Positions 44,948-53,930 of a DNA stretch of 64,000 nucleotides are shown here, piece by piece; position 1 is the first letter of the stretch; each line of letters starts with the position of its first letter. This DNA is from Rhodocytophaga rosea. GTDB taxonomy: Bacteria > Bacteroidota > Bacteroidia > Cytophagales > 172606-1. Position numbers and translations under genes: made by a program. The notes beneath the pieces are model-generated. The model was not told the origin of the DNA and ran no database searches. It saw only the letters and a list, made by a program, of their open reading frames with translations. The stretch covers positions 248,001-312,000 of the forward strand of contig NZ_CP048222.1 of assembly GCF_010119975.1 (NCBI RefSeq), read 5' to 3'.

Positions 44948-46762
44948 TTACTGATTTTCATAAATCATCTGTATCTGCCTTTTTAGCGATAAGTATTCCT
45001 GTTCAGCCGCCTGGATCTTTTCTGTAAATTCCTGCCTGAACTTATCAGCATTTTTCGAATGTCCAAAAAACTCCATATTATTTTTCCAAATGGCAATATC
45101 ACTCTCCAGCTGGCTCATACGTTTACGCATAAATCCCTCCTTCTTTTGCAGATCTTTGGCAGCTTTGGGATTATTCCGGGAGGCATCTACTTCTATGGCA
45201 ATCTGAATTTTGTCTTTCTCCTTATCTGTCAGCTGCTTACTTTGCTGCAAATAACGGCTAATGGCATCGGAGTACCGTTTTTGAATGGTATGCATGTGTT
45301 TTTTAGGAACAAAACCAGTATTCTGCCATTCGTTACGTAAGGATTCAAAAGCTGGCATATCTGTTTGTTGCTCTTCTGCCATCTTTTCTATAGCGGCACA
45401 GATCTGTTGCTTCTTTTCATAATTTACTTCAAACTCCTTTTCCGTATTGTTGCGTTTACCCCGGCGCTTGTCAAAGAACGCATCGCAGGATGCTTTGAAG
45501 CGGTCAAAAATCTGATTACGCTGTTTTTCCGGAACTGGCCCAATGTCTTTCCAGTTCTGTTGCAGTTTTTTTACCTGTTCGGCAGCAGTTTCTAAGTCTA
45601 CTTCCTCACTGGCAAGCAAGGCTTCTACCTGCTGGCAAAGCTCTGCTTTCTTGTGAAGATTCTGGTCACGATAGGCTTCCAGCTTCTTAAAAAACTCATT
45701 TTTGTGGTGGAAGAAAGTTTTAAATGCTGCCCAGAAACGTTTATTTACATCTCTGGCTTTTTCTCTGGGAACGATACCGATCGCTTCCCATTGTTTCTGC
45801 AAATCCAGAAGCTCTTTTGTTTTATCGTTCCAATCGTTGATTTTACTGGAATCAAAAGAAGTGTACTGTTCCGCTTTTTCGCAAAGGGCAATTTTACTTT
45901 GCAGGTTGGTATCCATCTCCTTACGCAAGGTATCGAGTTGGGCCCGCCGCTTATCATATACTACATCAGAAGCCGCCTTAAAGCGCTGCCATAAAGCTTC
46001 CTGTTCTTCTTTAGGGACCGGGCCTACGTGTTTATACTCTTCATGAAGATCATTAAGTTCTTTAATTACCTGGGAAGAAGGTTCGGCCTGTGCCAGTTTT
46101 TCGGCTTTATCGCAAATTTCCTGCTTTAATGAAAGATTTTTCTTTCTATCAAGTTCTTTTAACTCAAAATAAATACTGCGGTTGCTGTAAAAGAGCTCTA
46201 TGAGGGCATTGTAATTGGCCCACAGATTTTTAGAATGGGCAGCGGGAACTGCACCAATGGTTTTCCATTCGTCCTGGATCTGCTTTAATGCAGCAATGCT
46301 GGCTGTAGTTTCTTCGGCATCGGTAAGTTGCCTTAACTTTTCCAGCAAGGCTGTTTTTGTCTGTAAATTCTTTTCTTTCTCCTTTTCGGACTCATGTTGC
46401 TGGCGGGCTTTTTTGTCCCGGTATTGCTTCACAGCCTGATCGAACCGCTGGGAGAGAGTATCTGTTTTATATTCAAATCCATCTGCTTCTCCGCCTTCGG
46501 CTATAAATTTATCAAGGGCTTCCTGCTTTTCTTTTTCCCTCAGCTCATCAAATACCGGTTTGATCTGTTTCAGAATCGCATCAGCTTTTTTATAATCAGT
46601 TTCCTTAATCAGATTTTCTGCCAGCCGAACCAGGTCTTCTTTGGGGTGGTGGGTATAATCGGTAATATCTTCGGCCAGTTCGTGTTCTGCTTCCAGGGTA
46701 TCCGTCAGCTGTTTGCCCAATGCGTCCTGTTCCGTATGTTCTCTTTCTTCGGTATTCATCAT
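44948..46762 (-). CDS. DUF349 protein, five repeats
   Basis: A 604-residue protein with five DUF349 repeats, each marked by W-x5-G-x-VP: WKTIGAVP (about 167), YKHVGPVP, WEAIGIVP, WKDIGPVP and WQNTGFVP. The protein is highly charged and coiled-coil rich. DUF349 proteins are found in many Bacteroidota and may act in nucleic acid or ribosome-associated processes; role unknown. Chromosomal side of the tRNA; divergent from pdxH. Confidence 0.9.
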   Translation of the reverse strand: MMNTEEREHTEQDALGKQLTDTLEAEHELAEDITDYTHHPKEDLVRLAENLIKETDYKKADAILKQIKPVFDELREKEKQEALDKFIAEGGEADGFEYKTDTLSQRFDQAVKQYRDKKARQQHESEKEKEKNLQTKTALLEKLRQLTDAEETTASIAALKQIQDEWKTIGAVPAAHSKNLWANYNALIELFYSNRSIYFELKELDRKKNLSLKQEICDKAEKLAQAEPSSQVIKELNDLHEEYKHVGPVPKEEQEALWQRFKAASDVVYDKRRAQLDTLRKEMDTNLQSKIALCEKAEQYTSFDSSKINDWNDKTKELLDLQKQWEAIGIVPREKARDVNKRFWAAFKTFFHHKNEFFKKLEAYRDQNLHKKAELCQQVEALLASEEVDLETAAEQVKKLQQNWKDIGPVPEKQRNQIFDRFKASCDAFFDKRRGKRNNTEKEFEVNYEKKQQICAAIEKMAEEQQTDMPAFESLRNEWQNTGFVPKKHMHTIQKRYSDAISRYLQQSKQLTDKEKDKIQIAIEVDASRNNPKAAKDLQKKEGFMRKRMSQLESDIAIWKNNMEFFGHSKNADKFRQEFTEKIQAAEQEYLSLKRQIQMIYENQ

Positions 46763-46927
46763 TTTCCCTTTTACAATCCTACAAAAATATGAATATTACA
46801 AAATTAATAAATAATATACACTTTCCGCAACAAAACATACATTATCTACTCGGAAATGGCTGAAATTGTTAGGCTACACATAGTTTTTGAATAATTGATT
46901 TAAATTTACTGCCAAACCTAATAAACT

Positions 46928-47581
46928 ATGAATTCTACCAGTTCGCTTGCTGATATCCGGAATGAATATACCCGGCAAGAACTTGATTTTGATAAAACCG
47001 CTGCTGATCCCTTCTCTCAATTCCGCCAGTGGTTCGATGAGGCATTACAGTCGAAAGTACCTGAGCCAAATGCCATGCACTTATGTACCGTTTCTGCCAA
47101 TGGCCGTCCATCAGGCCGCATTGTGTTATTAAAAGGGATGGAGACACAGGGATTTGTATTTTACACGAATTACGAAAGCCGCAAAGGAAAAGAGATGGCT
47201 CAGAATACATGGGTAAGCCTTACTTTTTTCTGGCCCGAACTTGAACGCCAGGTTCGCATTGAGGGCAAAGTAACTCTTACTTCAGCTGCCCAGTCTGATG
47301 AATATTACCACAGCCGTCCCAAAGGTAGCCAGCTGGGCGCATGGGCTTCTCCACAAAGCCAGGTGATTCCAACTCGTGCCATTTTAGAAGAAAATCTTAC
47401 GTCACTGGAAGAAAAATTTAAGGCCATGCCTGAGATACCCCGGCCACCGCATTGGGGAGGGTATTGCGTACTTCCGGACGCTATAGAATTCTGGCAAGGC
47501 CGCCAGAGCCGCCTTCATGACCGTATCAACTATGTAAAACAACCGGATGGAAGCTGGCACAAACAAAGGCTTGCACCTTAA
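46928..47581 (+). CDS. pdxH: Pyridoxamine 5'-phosphate oxidase (PdxH)
   Basis: A 217-residue FMN enzyme that oxidises pyridoxine- or pyridoxamine-phosphate to pyridoxal 5'-phosphate, the last step of vitamin B6 salvage. The FMN-binding RIVLLKGMETQGFVFYTNY (64-82), YHSRPKGSQLGAWASPQS and the C-terminal FWQGRQSRLHDR signature are present. Typical length. Alone in its transcript. Confidence 0.97.
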   Translation: MNSTSSLADIRNEYTRQELDFDKTAADPFSQFRQWFDEALQSKVPEPNAMHLCTVSANGRPSGRIVLLKGMETQGFVFYTNYESRKGKEMAQNTWVSLTFFWPELERQVRIEGKVTLTSAAQSDEYYHSRPKGSQLGAWASPQSQVIPTRAILEENLTSLEEKFKAMPEIPRPPHWGGYCVLPDAIEFWQGRQSRLHDRINYVKQPDGSWHKQRLAP

Positions 47582-47588
47582 ATTACAG

Positions 47589-47619
47589 ACTCATAGACTT
47601 ACTGAAGGTCTGAATGAGT
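47589..47619. terminator. Imperfect hairpin after pdxH
   Basis: ACTCATAGACTT pairs with AGGTCTGAATGAGT around a 5-base loop, with one G-T pair and a two-base bulge. It lies between the convergent genes pdxH and 47638-48003 and may terminate both; there is no strong T-tract. Confidence 0.35.
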
Positions 47620-47637
47620 AAGTAATGAAATGTAATT

Positions 47638-48003
47638 CTAATGTGACAGGTTAATTACTTCCATCTGCTCAATGTTATACTGGCCGGTAGTAACCGTGAA
47701 ATTGAAGTTGCGGAACATAGAAAACAACTCTTCAAAGCTCATTTCCATTTTAAATTTGTGTACCAGCAACTTGCCATCTTCACCCGTCCGGTCTTGCATT
47801 TGTTTATCCAATGCATACAGCGTAACAATAGGCTGCTGCTGAATATACACTCGTAAGGCAACCGCTTCAAACCGTTCCGGATCGTAAATGGCAATTCTGG
47901 AGGCAATCAGGTTAAGGTTTTCTCCTTCTTTCAAATTAATGGAAACAACGCCAACAAGGTCGTCATAACGGGTTTCACTGGGAGGCAACTGTGGCTTTTG
48001 CAT
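47638..48003 (-). CDS. Conserved hypothetical protein
   Basis: About 121 residues from MQKPQLPPSETRYDDLVGVV (preferred start; an ATG ten codons earlier adds a short polar tail). Contains IAIYDPERFEAVALRVYI and FEELFSMFRNFNF. No named family recognised. Soluble, acidic/neutral, likely one compact alpha/beta domain. Confidence 0.6.
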   Translation of the reverse strand: MQKPQLPPSETRYDDLVGVVSINLKEGENLNLIASRIAIYDPERFEAVALRVYIQQQPIVTLYALDKQMQDRTGEDGKLLVHKFKMEMSFEELFSMFRNFNFTVTTGQYNIEQMEVINLSH

Positions 48004-48105
48004 ACTATAGCTGTTTGATTCCTTGTACGGCAAGAATTTACCCGAGGTTTACATGTTGATGAGTGGCAGTAAAATAAAAAGAATTCATCTCAACCATATA
48101 TTCAA

Positions 48106-48639
48106 TCACTTCCCAACACCAATAGGAATTGCTACTTTCGTCTGGTCCCAGGCAAGCAGCATATCTACCCGGTTATTGGCATCTACAAAATCGATGGTAA
48201 ACATCTCTGTTACTTGCGGCGTTTGCGAAGCAGGAACTTGTATCCTTGCTACATCTTTAGCTTCATTATAATTGAAAGCGCCCCACTGGTCTAATTCACT
48301 ATTGAGAATAACTGTCCACTGGTCTGGCTGCGGAATGGTAAACAAAGTGTAGGTCCCTGCTGCTACCGGCTTATCCCCAAAACTCACAGGCTGAGTAAAT
48401 GTGATTTCGGTCGCTTCATTGGCTCCGGTACGCCATACTTTTCCATAGGGTTCCAGTTGTCCGAAAACCACTCTTCCTTTTTTGGAAGGCCGGCAATATT
48501 CAACTTGTATTTTTAATCCGCCTTTATCATACACAGCAGTCGCTTCCGGACTGGATGATTTGGTATACATACGCATGCCATAATAAGCCGCCGCCAGCAC
48601 AACTATTATAATTCCAATAATGATCAGAGCCTTTTTCAA
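48106..48639 (-). CDS. DUF2911 family membrane-anchored protein
   Basis: A 177-residue protein with an N-terminal anchor (about 4-22, IIIGIIIVVLAAAYYGM) and the DUF2911 domain: VEYCRPSKKGRVVFG, KVWRTGANEATEITF, and YTLFTIPQPDQWTVILN. The family is common in Bacteroidota and probably faces the periplasm. Function unknown. Confidence 0.9.
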   Translation of the reverse strand: MKKALIIIGIIIVVLAAAYYGMRMYTKSSSPEATAVYDKGGLKIQVEYCRPSKKGRVVFGQLEPYGKVWRTGANEATEITFTQPVSFGDKPVAAGTYTLFTIPQPDQWTVILNSELDQWGAFNYNEAKDVARIQVPASQTPQVTEMFTIDFVDANNRVDMLLAWDQTKVAIPIGVGK

Positions 48640-49010
48640 TGTATCTTTTATTTAGTTTGTAAAATCCAAATCTAAGAAAATTGTACAAACAGGCAATATC
48701 AAAATCATGCTGATCTTGATTTACCCTTCATCCATAGTTTAATTGCATACACATGCAATATTTACCGGAATCAAAGTTTTACTTTTACTGGCTGCAGTAT
48801 TTTAACTATCTTTTCAAACCAGATTAGCAGGCATTCATGCAAACCAAATTTTCAGATACAAAACCAGCCGGTCAGACATAGATTTCTAACAATAGAGCTG
48901 ATAATTACCCTCCGGCAAAACTCAGATAAGCTCTAATTGCTTACAATCAATTGTAGCTTGACTACTAAATAATCTTCAGTTTATTAATTTTAAAACTTCA
49001 GATCAAACGT
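48640..49010. other. Intergenic region, nothing recognised
   Basis: About 370 AT-rich bases between divergent genes. I see no gene, RNA or strong repeat. Promoters for the DUF2911 and PaiB-like genes must lie here. Confidence 0.4.
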
Positions 49011-49649
49011 ATGTATATTAATAAATTCAACCTTGAAACAAATTTTGACAGTATTCTTCCCTTTCTGAAAGAAAACAACTTTGGCATTCTGGTGACCGCA
49101 ACAGCCGGACACCTGGTTGCCACACACATTCCATTCGAAATTACCAGTGATACTCCAGATCAATTAGTATTAAGAGCTCATCTGGCAAAGGCAAACAAAC
49201 AATGGAAACAACTCTCTGCTAATACAGAACTACTTGTCATTTTTCAGGGACCTAATGCCTATATTTCACCACGATGGTATGATCATATCAATGTCCCAAC
49301 GATGAATTATATAGCAGTACATGCGTATGGAAAGCCCCGGATTATTGAAGATAGTGAGGAAGTATACGCGATTTTGAAATCGCAGATCGAATCTTTTGAA
49401 AAGGAACATGTGTCAGCTTATAATATTACCACTATGCCTGAATCTTTCCTGCACGCTGAAATGAGAGCCCTGGTTGCACTTGAAATTAAGGTGGAACGTG
49501 TAGAATCTAATTTTAAACTGAGCCAGAACCGGGATGAGAAAAATTACAGAAATATTATTGAGGAGCTTGAAAAACGCAACGATGCAGGCTCACAGGCAAT
49601 AGCTTCCCACATGAAAATAGTATATGCCAGAGAAGGGTATAAGAAATAA
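49011..49649 (+). CDS. FMN-binding PaiB-like protein
   Basis: A 212-residue protein. FGILVTATAGHLVATHIPF, FQGPNAYISPRWY and VPTMNYIAVHAYGKPRII match the PaiB/FMN-binding negative transcriptional regulator family. In Bacillus PaiB affects degradative enzymes and sporulation; here it may be a flavin-binding reductase-type protein. The stop codon overlaps an 8-base tandem repeat. Confidence 0.88.
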   Translation: MYINKFNLETNFDSILPFLKENNFGILVTATAGHLVATHIPFEITSDTPDQLVLRAHLAKANKQWKQLSANTELLVIFQGPNAYISPRWYDHINVPTMNYIAVHAYGKPRIIEDSEEVYAILKSQIESFEKEHVSAYNITTMPESFLHAEMRALVALEIKVERVESNFKLSQNRDEKNYRNIIEELEKRNDAGSQAIASHMKIVYAREGYKK

Positions 49650-49686
49650 TTACTGAATTACTGAATTACTGAATTACTGAATTACT
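49648..49686 (+). repeat. Tandem repeat of AATTACTG
   Basis: Four full copies and seven further bases of AATTACTG, beginning in the stop codon of the PaiB-like gene. Unit length of 8 is not a multiple of 3, so length changes would only affect the intergenic region, or the stop if the first unit changed. Confidence 0.85.
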
Positions 49687-49763
49687 TTTATTTATTCAGC
49701 TTTCATTCTGACCTTCGGTAAGACTGTAATCTCTGTAATTTTACTCAATCACTCATTCTACAT

Positions 49764-50306
49764 ATGCAACCCACAGAAAATAACAATTTGAGTTATCCCA
49801 TCAGGAAATATCAGGCGCCTAATGTTATAACGCCGGAGCACATTCAATCCTATATTGCAGATATTGCCCTTGCCCCTCTTCATTTAAAAAAGGTGGTTGC
49901 CGGTTTATCTCCTGCTCAGCTAGATACGCCGTACCGACCTGGTGGCTGGACAGTAAGACAGGTTGTACACCATGTACCAGACAGCCATATAAATGCGTAT
50001 GTGCGTTTCAAGTTTACACTTACAGAAGAAGAGCCAACCATTAAACCATATAATGAAAAATTATGGGCTGAAACATATGATGTGCAGGTTACACCTATTG
50101 AAACTTCGCTCACCCTATTAGAAGCCCTGCATCACCGCTGGGTATTATTGCTCCAATCCCTGTCTGCAAAAGAGATTAAACGTAATTACCGGCACCCGGA
50201 ACTTGGTATAGTTTCCCTGGAATGGGCTATAGGTTCGTATGCCTGGCACGGCAAACATCATGTGGCACATATTACTTCCTTGCGGAAAAGAATGGGCTGG
50301 ATGTGA
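49764..50306 (+). CDS. YfiT/DinB-family putative metal-dependent hydrolase
   Basis: A 180-residue DinB-fold protein. Metal-binding histidines are visible in VVHHVPDSHINAYVRFK and WHGKHHVAHI. The family includes YfiT of Bacillus and bacillithiol transferases. It is convergent with the M6 protease gene, with only 5 bases between stop codons. Confidence 0.85.
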   Translation: MQPTENNNLSYPIRKYQAPNVITPEHIQSYIADIALAPLHLKKVVAGLSPAQLDTPYRPGGWTVRQVVHHVPDSHINAYVRFKFTLTEEEPTIKPYNEKLWAETYDVQVTPIETSLTLLEALHHRWVLLLQSLSAKEIKRNYRHPELGIVSLEWAIGSYAWHGKHHVAHITSLRKRMGWM

Positions 50307-50311
50307 TTTAT

Positions 50312-53300
50312 CTATGGAGTAAATACAATTTTTTTATATAAAACGCCTTGTGAAGTGGCCAGTTGAATCACATATATTCCTGGCTTTAAACCTGAGGGCT
50401 GCCATTGTACTACATATATCTGTTCGGCATCAGCAGTAGTTTGGGTTAGGTCAGCCACCTGTTTGCTTTGCATATCATACACCTTTAGGCTGGCTGGCGA
50501 GTGTACGGCAGAAGAAAAACGGATTTGTGCATGAACCTGAAAGGGATTGGGATATACTTCCAGTAATACATCACTTGTAGGATCAGTATTGACAGCTAGT
50601 CTGGCTGTAGAGGTATTAACCTTGATAATGGGAGCAGCAGGCAGTTTTACCAGCCAGTAGTCGGTACTTCCTCGGCTTGCCTGTGTTTTATCGCCGCTGA
50701 TGCCAGAATCTGATCGGCCACCCATGACGAATGAACCCTGCTTGGTTTGTAACAGGCTTCTCAGTTCATCTGCGGCTAAACCTCCGAAACGCTTATCCCA
50801 CTGTTTATTGCCTGCCCCATCGGTCTTTAACATCCAGAAATCAGTACTTCCCCGGCTGATTTCCGTCTTATCTCCACTGATGTTGGAAGCTGATTTTCCA
50901 CCCATCAGGAAACCTCCGTCTGAGGTTTGTATAATGGTCCGGAGTTCTTCATTTTCAGTGCCACCAAAGCGTTTATCCCAGAGTTTTACACCTGATTCAT
51001 TCAATAAAAGCATCCAGAAATCAGTACCTCCCCGGCTTGCCTGTGTCTTATCTCCTCCGATACCTGACGTTGTAAAGCCGCCAATATATAGATTGCCGGT
51101 TGCTGTTTTACCGATGGCATACAGTTCATCGTTGCCACTGCCTCCATACCGTTTGTTCCATATTTTACTGCCACTCGAATTAATTTTTAACAGCCAGTAA
51201 TCTCTGCCTCCCCGGCTGTTTTCCGTACGGTCGCCACTGATGCCAGAAGCAGAACGCCCGGCCAGTACGAAACTACCATCAGCTAAGCTAACGGCTCCTT
51301 CCAGAAAATCATCGCCACTACCGCCAAACGTTTTGTCCCACATTTTTACGCCATTCAGACTCAGTTTAACTACCCAGTAATCTTGTCCTCCCTGCGAGTT
51401 CTGTGATTTATCTCCATCTATGCCGGAATTGCTGTAGCCAGCCAGAAAGTAGCCATCTGCCGTTTGAATCACTGTCCGTAAATCTTCGCTTCCTAAACCT
51501 CCGAAACGCTTATCCCATTGTTTGATGCCTGTACTCGTAATCTTTACAATCCAGAAATCAGTTCCTCCTCTTCCAGCTTCTGTTTTGTCGCCGCCTATTC
51601 CTGAATTTGAATTGCCACCCAGCAAAAATCCACCATCTGAAGTTTGTATTACTGCATTCAAATACTCAGCGCCCGAACCACCAAAGCGTTTATCCCACTG
51701 TTTATTGCCTGCCCCATCTGTTTTAATGATCCAGAAATCGGTACTTCCCTGGCTAATTTCCGTCTTATCCCCATTCTTCCCGGATAAACTATACCCGCCC
51801 AGTAAAAATCCACCATCTGAAGTAGGAACCATCGCTGCTAAATTATCTCCATAATTACCGCCAAATGCTTTATCCCATGGCTTTTCGGCAGTTAGAGTCT
51901 CGATAATAAAATTTGTTTGGCTTGCAATAATTCCGGAGGGCAAAGTCAGGCGGATCAAACCGGTGGAAGCACCAGCCGGAACAGTCGCCTGAATGGTGTA
52001 ATCATTGATCTTAGAAAAAGAAGCATTTACGGCATTAAAACTTACCGCAGTGGTACCGGAAAGACCAGCGCCAGTGATTTTCACAATTGCTCCTGCTACA
52101 CCAGAGGCTGGAGAAAAGCCAGAAATAAATGGACTTACCGTTCCCAGCGTAAACCAGACTTTTCCTTCTCCATCTACTGTGATATGACGTATATTAATCC
52201 CTGTTTTAGCATTAGTATAGGTTAAAGAACCAGGCTGGGTACTTTCATTAAATACAGTTTTGCCTGCGCTGCCAGGATACAGATCTCCTGCATCTCCCCG
52301 GTTATTCTGATTGTCAAGTTGATTCAGGCCATCAGCTTCCTCCAGATCAACTCCTTTTAGTTCTTCCTCCGCATTTACATAATTAGCACTGGGATACATT
52401 GAAGTTTTTGTGGTATTGATGTGCCAGATGGCCAGCCCGCTTCCTTTGAGCGAAATATCCAGGCCAGTTTTTTGACGGTTCTCCAATAGAAAATATTCAT
52501 TGGAAAGAGGTGTATTAATTCTGTACACCTGGTTCGTGTTACTGGCAGCCTGTAAGGAATAGGCTCCCTTGCCTGAAAGCACTTGAGGTGTAGTCCAGCC
52601 TAATGCGCTTCTGCTCCAGGCACACATATTTCCCGGGGTATGTTCATTTCCCAGCCAGTTGGCACTGGCCATCAATGACCATTCTCCTGCCCCTTCAGAA
52701 CCTCCATCTGTGTCATACAAATCTGGTAAGCCCAGATTATGGCCAAATTCATGGCAAAAAATTCCTCGTCCCACCATATCGTTCGTATACATACGGCGCT
52801 CTGGTGTAATCATATATTCGTCTATCAATACCCCATCATACATCACCTGATTGGCGCCTATAGACAATAACCAGCGGTGCGACCATATGTATTGCGACTG
52901 GCTTCCTTCTTCTGCTCCCGGCCCTGCATGGGCAACAATAACTCCATCCACTTTCCCATCTTTATCATTATCATATTTTGAAAAATCTACACCAGCCGCC
53001 TGTGCTGCATTTACTGCTTCTCTAACCAGGGTTGTAGAAACTGTCCAGCCATTCTGGCGGCCATAATAGGCGTAATTATTGGCAGCTGTGTACCACCCAA
53101 ATACATCCGTAGAAACATTCAGTTTTCCTGCCGAACTGGTAACATAAAAATCTTTGAAGCTTCCAGTTCCTCTATAATTTACCTGGTTCATTAAATTATT
53201 AAACTGGCTGGTTGTATAGGTATTGGGCAGATCAGGATATTTGATTAAAATAAGCAATGCCTTCACGGTACCTGATGTAATGGCACTTTCAGTGATCATC

Positions 53301-53701
53301 GTAGAAGAACCTGTTATGCCTTGTGTAAAAACTGCTGCATCTGTAGCCACAACACCGGGCCGTATAGATTTGGTTAAATTGCGCAGAAAAACTTTTTCCG
53401 CAGCGGTTCTATCGGCTGCATCTTTGGCAGGAATTCCGGAAGGTAAAAGTTGCCCATTGCTCTTTCTCGCATATTCATACTTACCCTTGTTAAGTACAAC
53501 TGTATAGCCATCCAGGGTTTCTGTCCAGGAATGGAGCATATTGCCTTTCCCTATAATGGTTAAGGCCGAGCGATCAGGTTGCTGTATAGTTACCGGATAC
53601 GGAGATGCCGGACAGTTGGATGGTGATTGAGCTATTGCTTTACTGCTTAGCAAACAAAGAAAAACAAATACTTTTAAACGCAGAACGTATAAGTATATCA
53701 T
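50312..53701 (-). CDS. Secreted M6 metalloprotease with seven-repeat propeller and T9SS sorting domain
   Basis: A 1129-residue exported protease. Signal peptide (1-24), pro-region, M6 catalytic domain with zinc motif CHEFGHNLGLPDLYD (about 314-328), an IPT/TIG-like domain (about 525-600), seven repeats of about 60 residues (about 604-1019), each starting W(D/N)K-x-(F/Y)GG and containing GDKT-x-(S/G)RG-(S/G)TD(F/Y)W, likely a seven-bladed propeller, and a type A T9SS C-terminal domain (YPNPFQVHAQIRF to IVFTP). It is likely displayed or secreted through the type IX system to digest protein. Confidence 0.92.
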   Translation of the reverse strand: MIYLYVLRLKVFVFLCLLSSKAIAQSPSNCPASPYPVTIQQPDRSALTIIGKGNMLHSWTETLDGYTVVLNKGKYEYARKSNGQLLPSGIPAKDAADRTAAEKVFLRNLTKSIRPGVVATDAAVFTQGITGSSTMITESAITSGTVKALLILIKYPDLPNTYTTSQFNNLMNQVNYRGTGSFKDFYVTSSAGKLNVSTDVFGWYTAANNYAYYGRQNGWTVSTTLVREAVNAAQAAGVDFSKYDNDKDGKVDGVIVAHAGPGAEEGSQSQYIWSHRWLLSIGANQVMYDGVLIDEYMITPERRMYTNDMVGRGIFCHEFGHNLGLPDLYDTDGGSEGAGEWSLMASANWLGNEHTPGNMCAWSRSALGWTTPQVLSGKGAYSLQAASNTNQVYRINTPLSNEYFLLENRQKTGLDISLKGSGLAIWHINTTKTSMYPSANYVNAEEELKGVDLEEADGLNQLDNQNNRGDAGDLYPGSAGKTVFNESTQPGSLTYTNAKTGINIRHITVDGEGKVWFTLGTVSPFISGFSPASGVAGAIVKITGAGLSGTTAVSFNAVNASFSKINDYTIQATVPAGASTGLIRLTLPSGIIASQTNFIIETLTAEKPWDKAFGGNYGDNLAAMVPTSDGGFLLGGYSLSGKNGDKTEISQGSTDFWIIKTDGAGNKQWDKRFGGSGAEYLNAVIQTSDGGFLLGGNSNSGIGGDKTEAGRGGTDFWIVKITSTGIKQWDKRFGGLGSEDLRTVIQTADGYFLAGYSNSGIDGDKSQNSQGGQDYWVVKLSLNGVKMWDKTFGGSGDDFLEGAVSLADGSFVLAGRSASGISGDRTENSRGGRDYWLLKINSSGSKIWNKRYGGSGNDELYAIGKTATGNLYIGGFTTSGIGGDKTQASRGGTDFWMLLLNESGVKLWDKRFGGTENEELRTIIQTSDGGFLMGGKSASNISGDKTEISRGSTDFWMLKTDGAGNKQWDKRFGGLAADELRSLLQTKQGSFVMGGRSDSGISGDKTQASRGSTDYWLVKLPAAPIIKVNTSTARLAVNTDPTSDVLLEVYPNPFQVHAQIRFSSAVHSPASLKVYDMQSKQVADLTQTTADAEQIYVVQWQPSGLKPGIYVIQLATSQGVLYKKIVFTP

Positions 53702-53930
53702 AAATAATAATAAACACTTCTTCCCTTAACAGAAACGAGAAATAAAAACCTTAAGACCTTGGAAAACAGCCAGTATCAGAGAGCAGGACTATCAAATATA
53801 TAATTTTTACTGGGAATATAATAATTGTCCGGAAACAATATTTTTTTCTTACCAGTCAGAGAAATAACACAAAAATTCAGAAGTAATATATCATCCGGAA
53901 GTTATATTTCAGACACAGAAAATTGATATT

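Noticed and set aside
50700..51200. Long plus-strand frames opposite the M6 protease repeats
   Set aside because: They mirror the repeat of the real gene on the opposite strand; coding features all belong to the minus strand.
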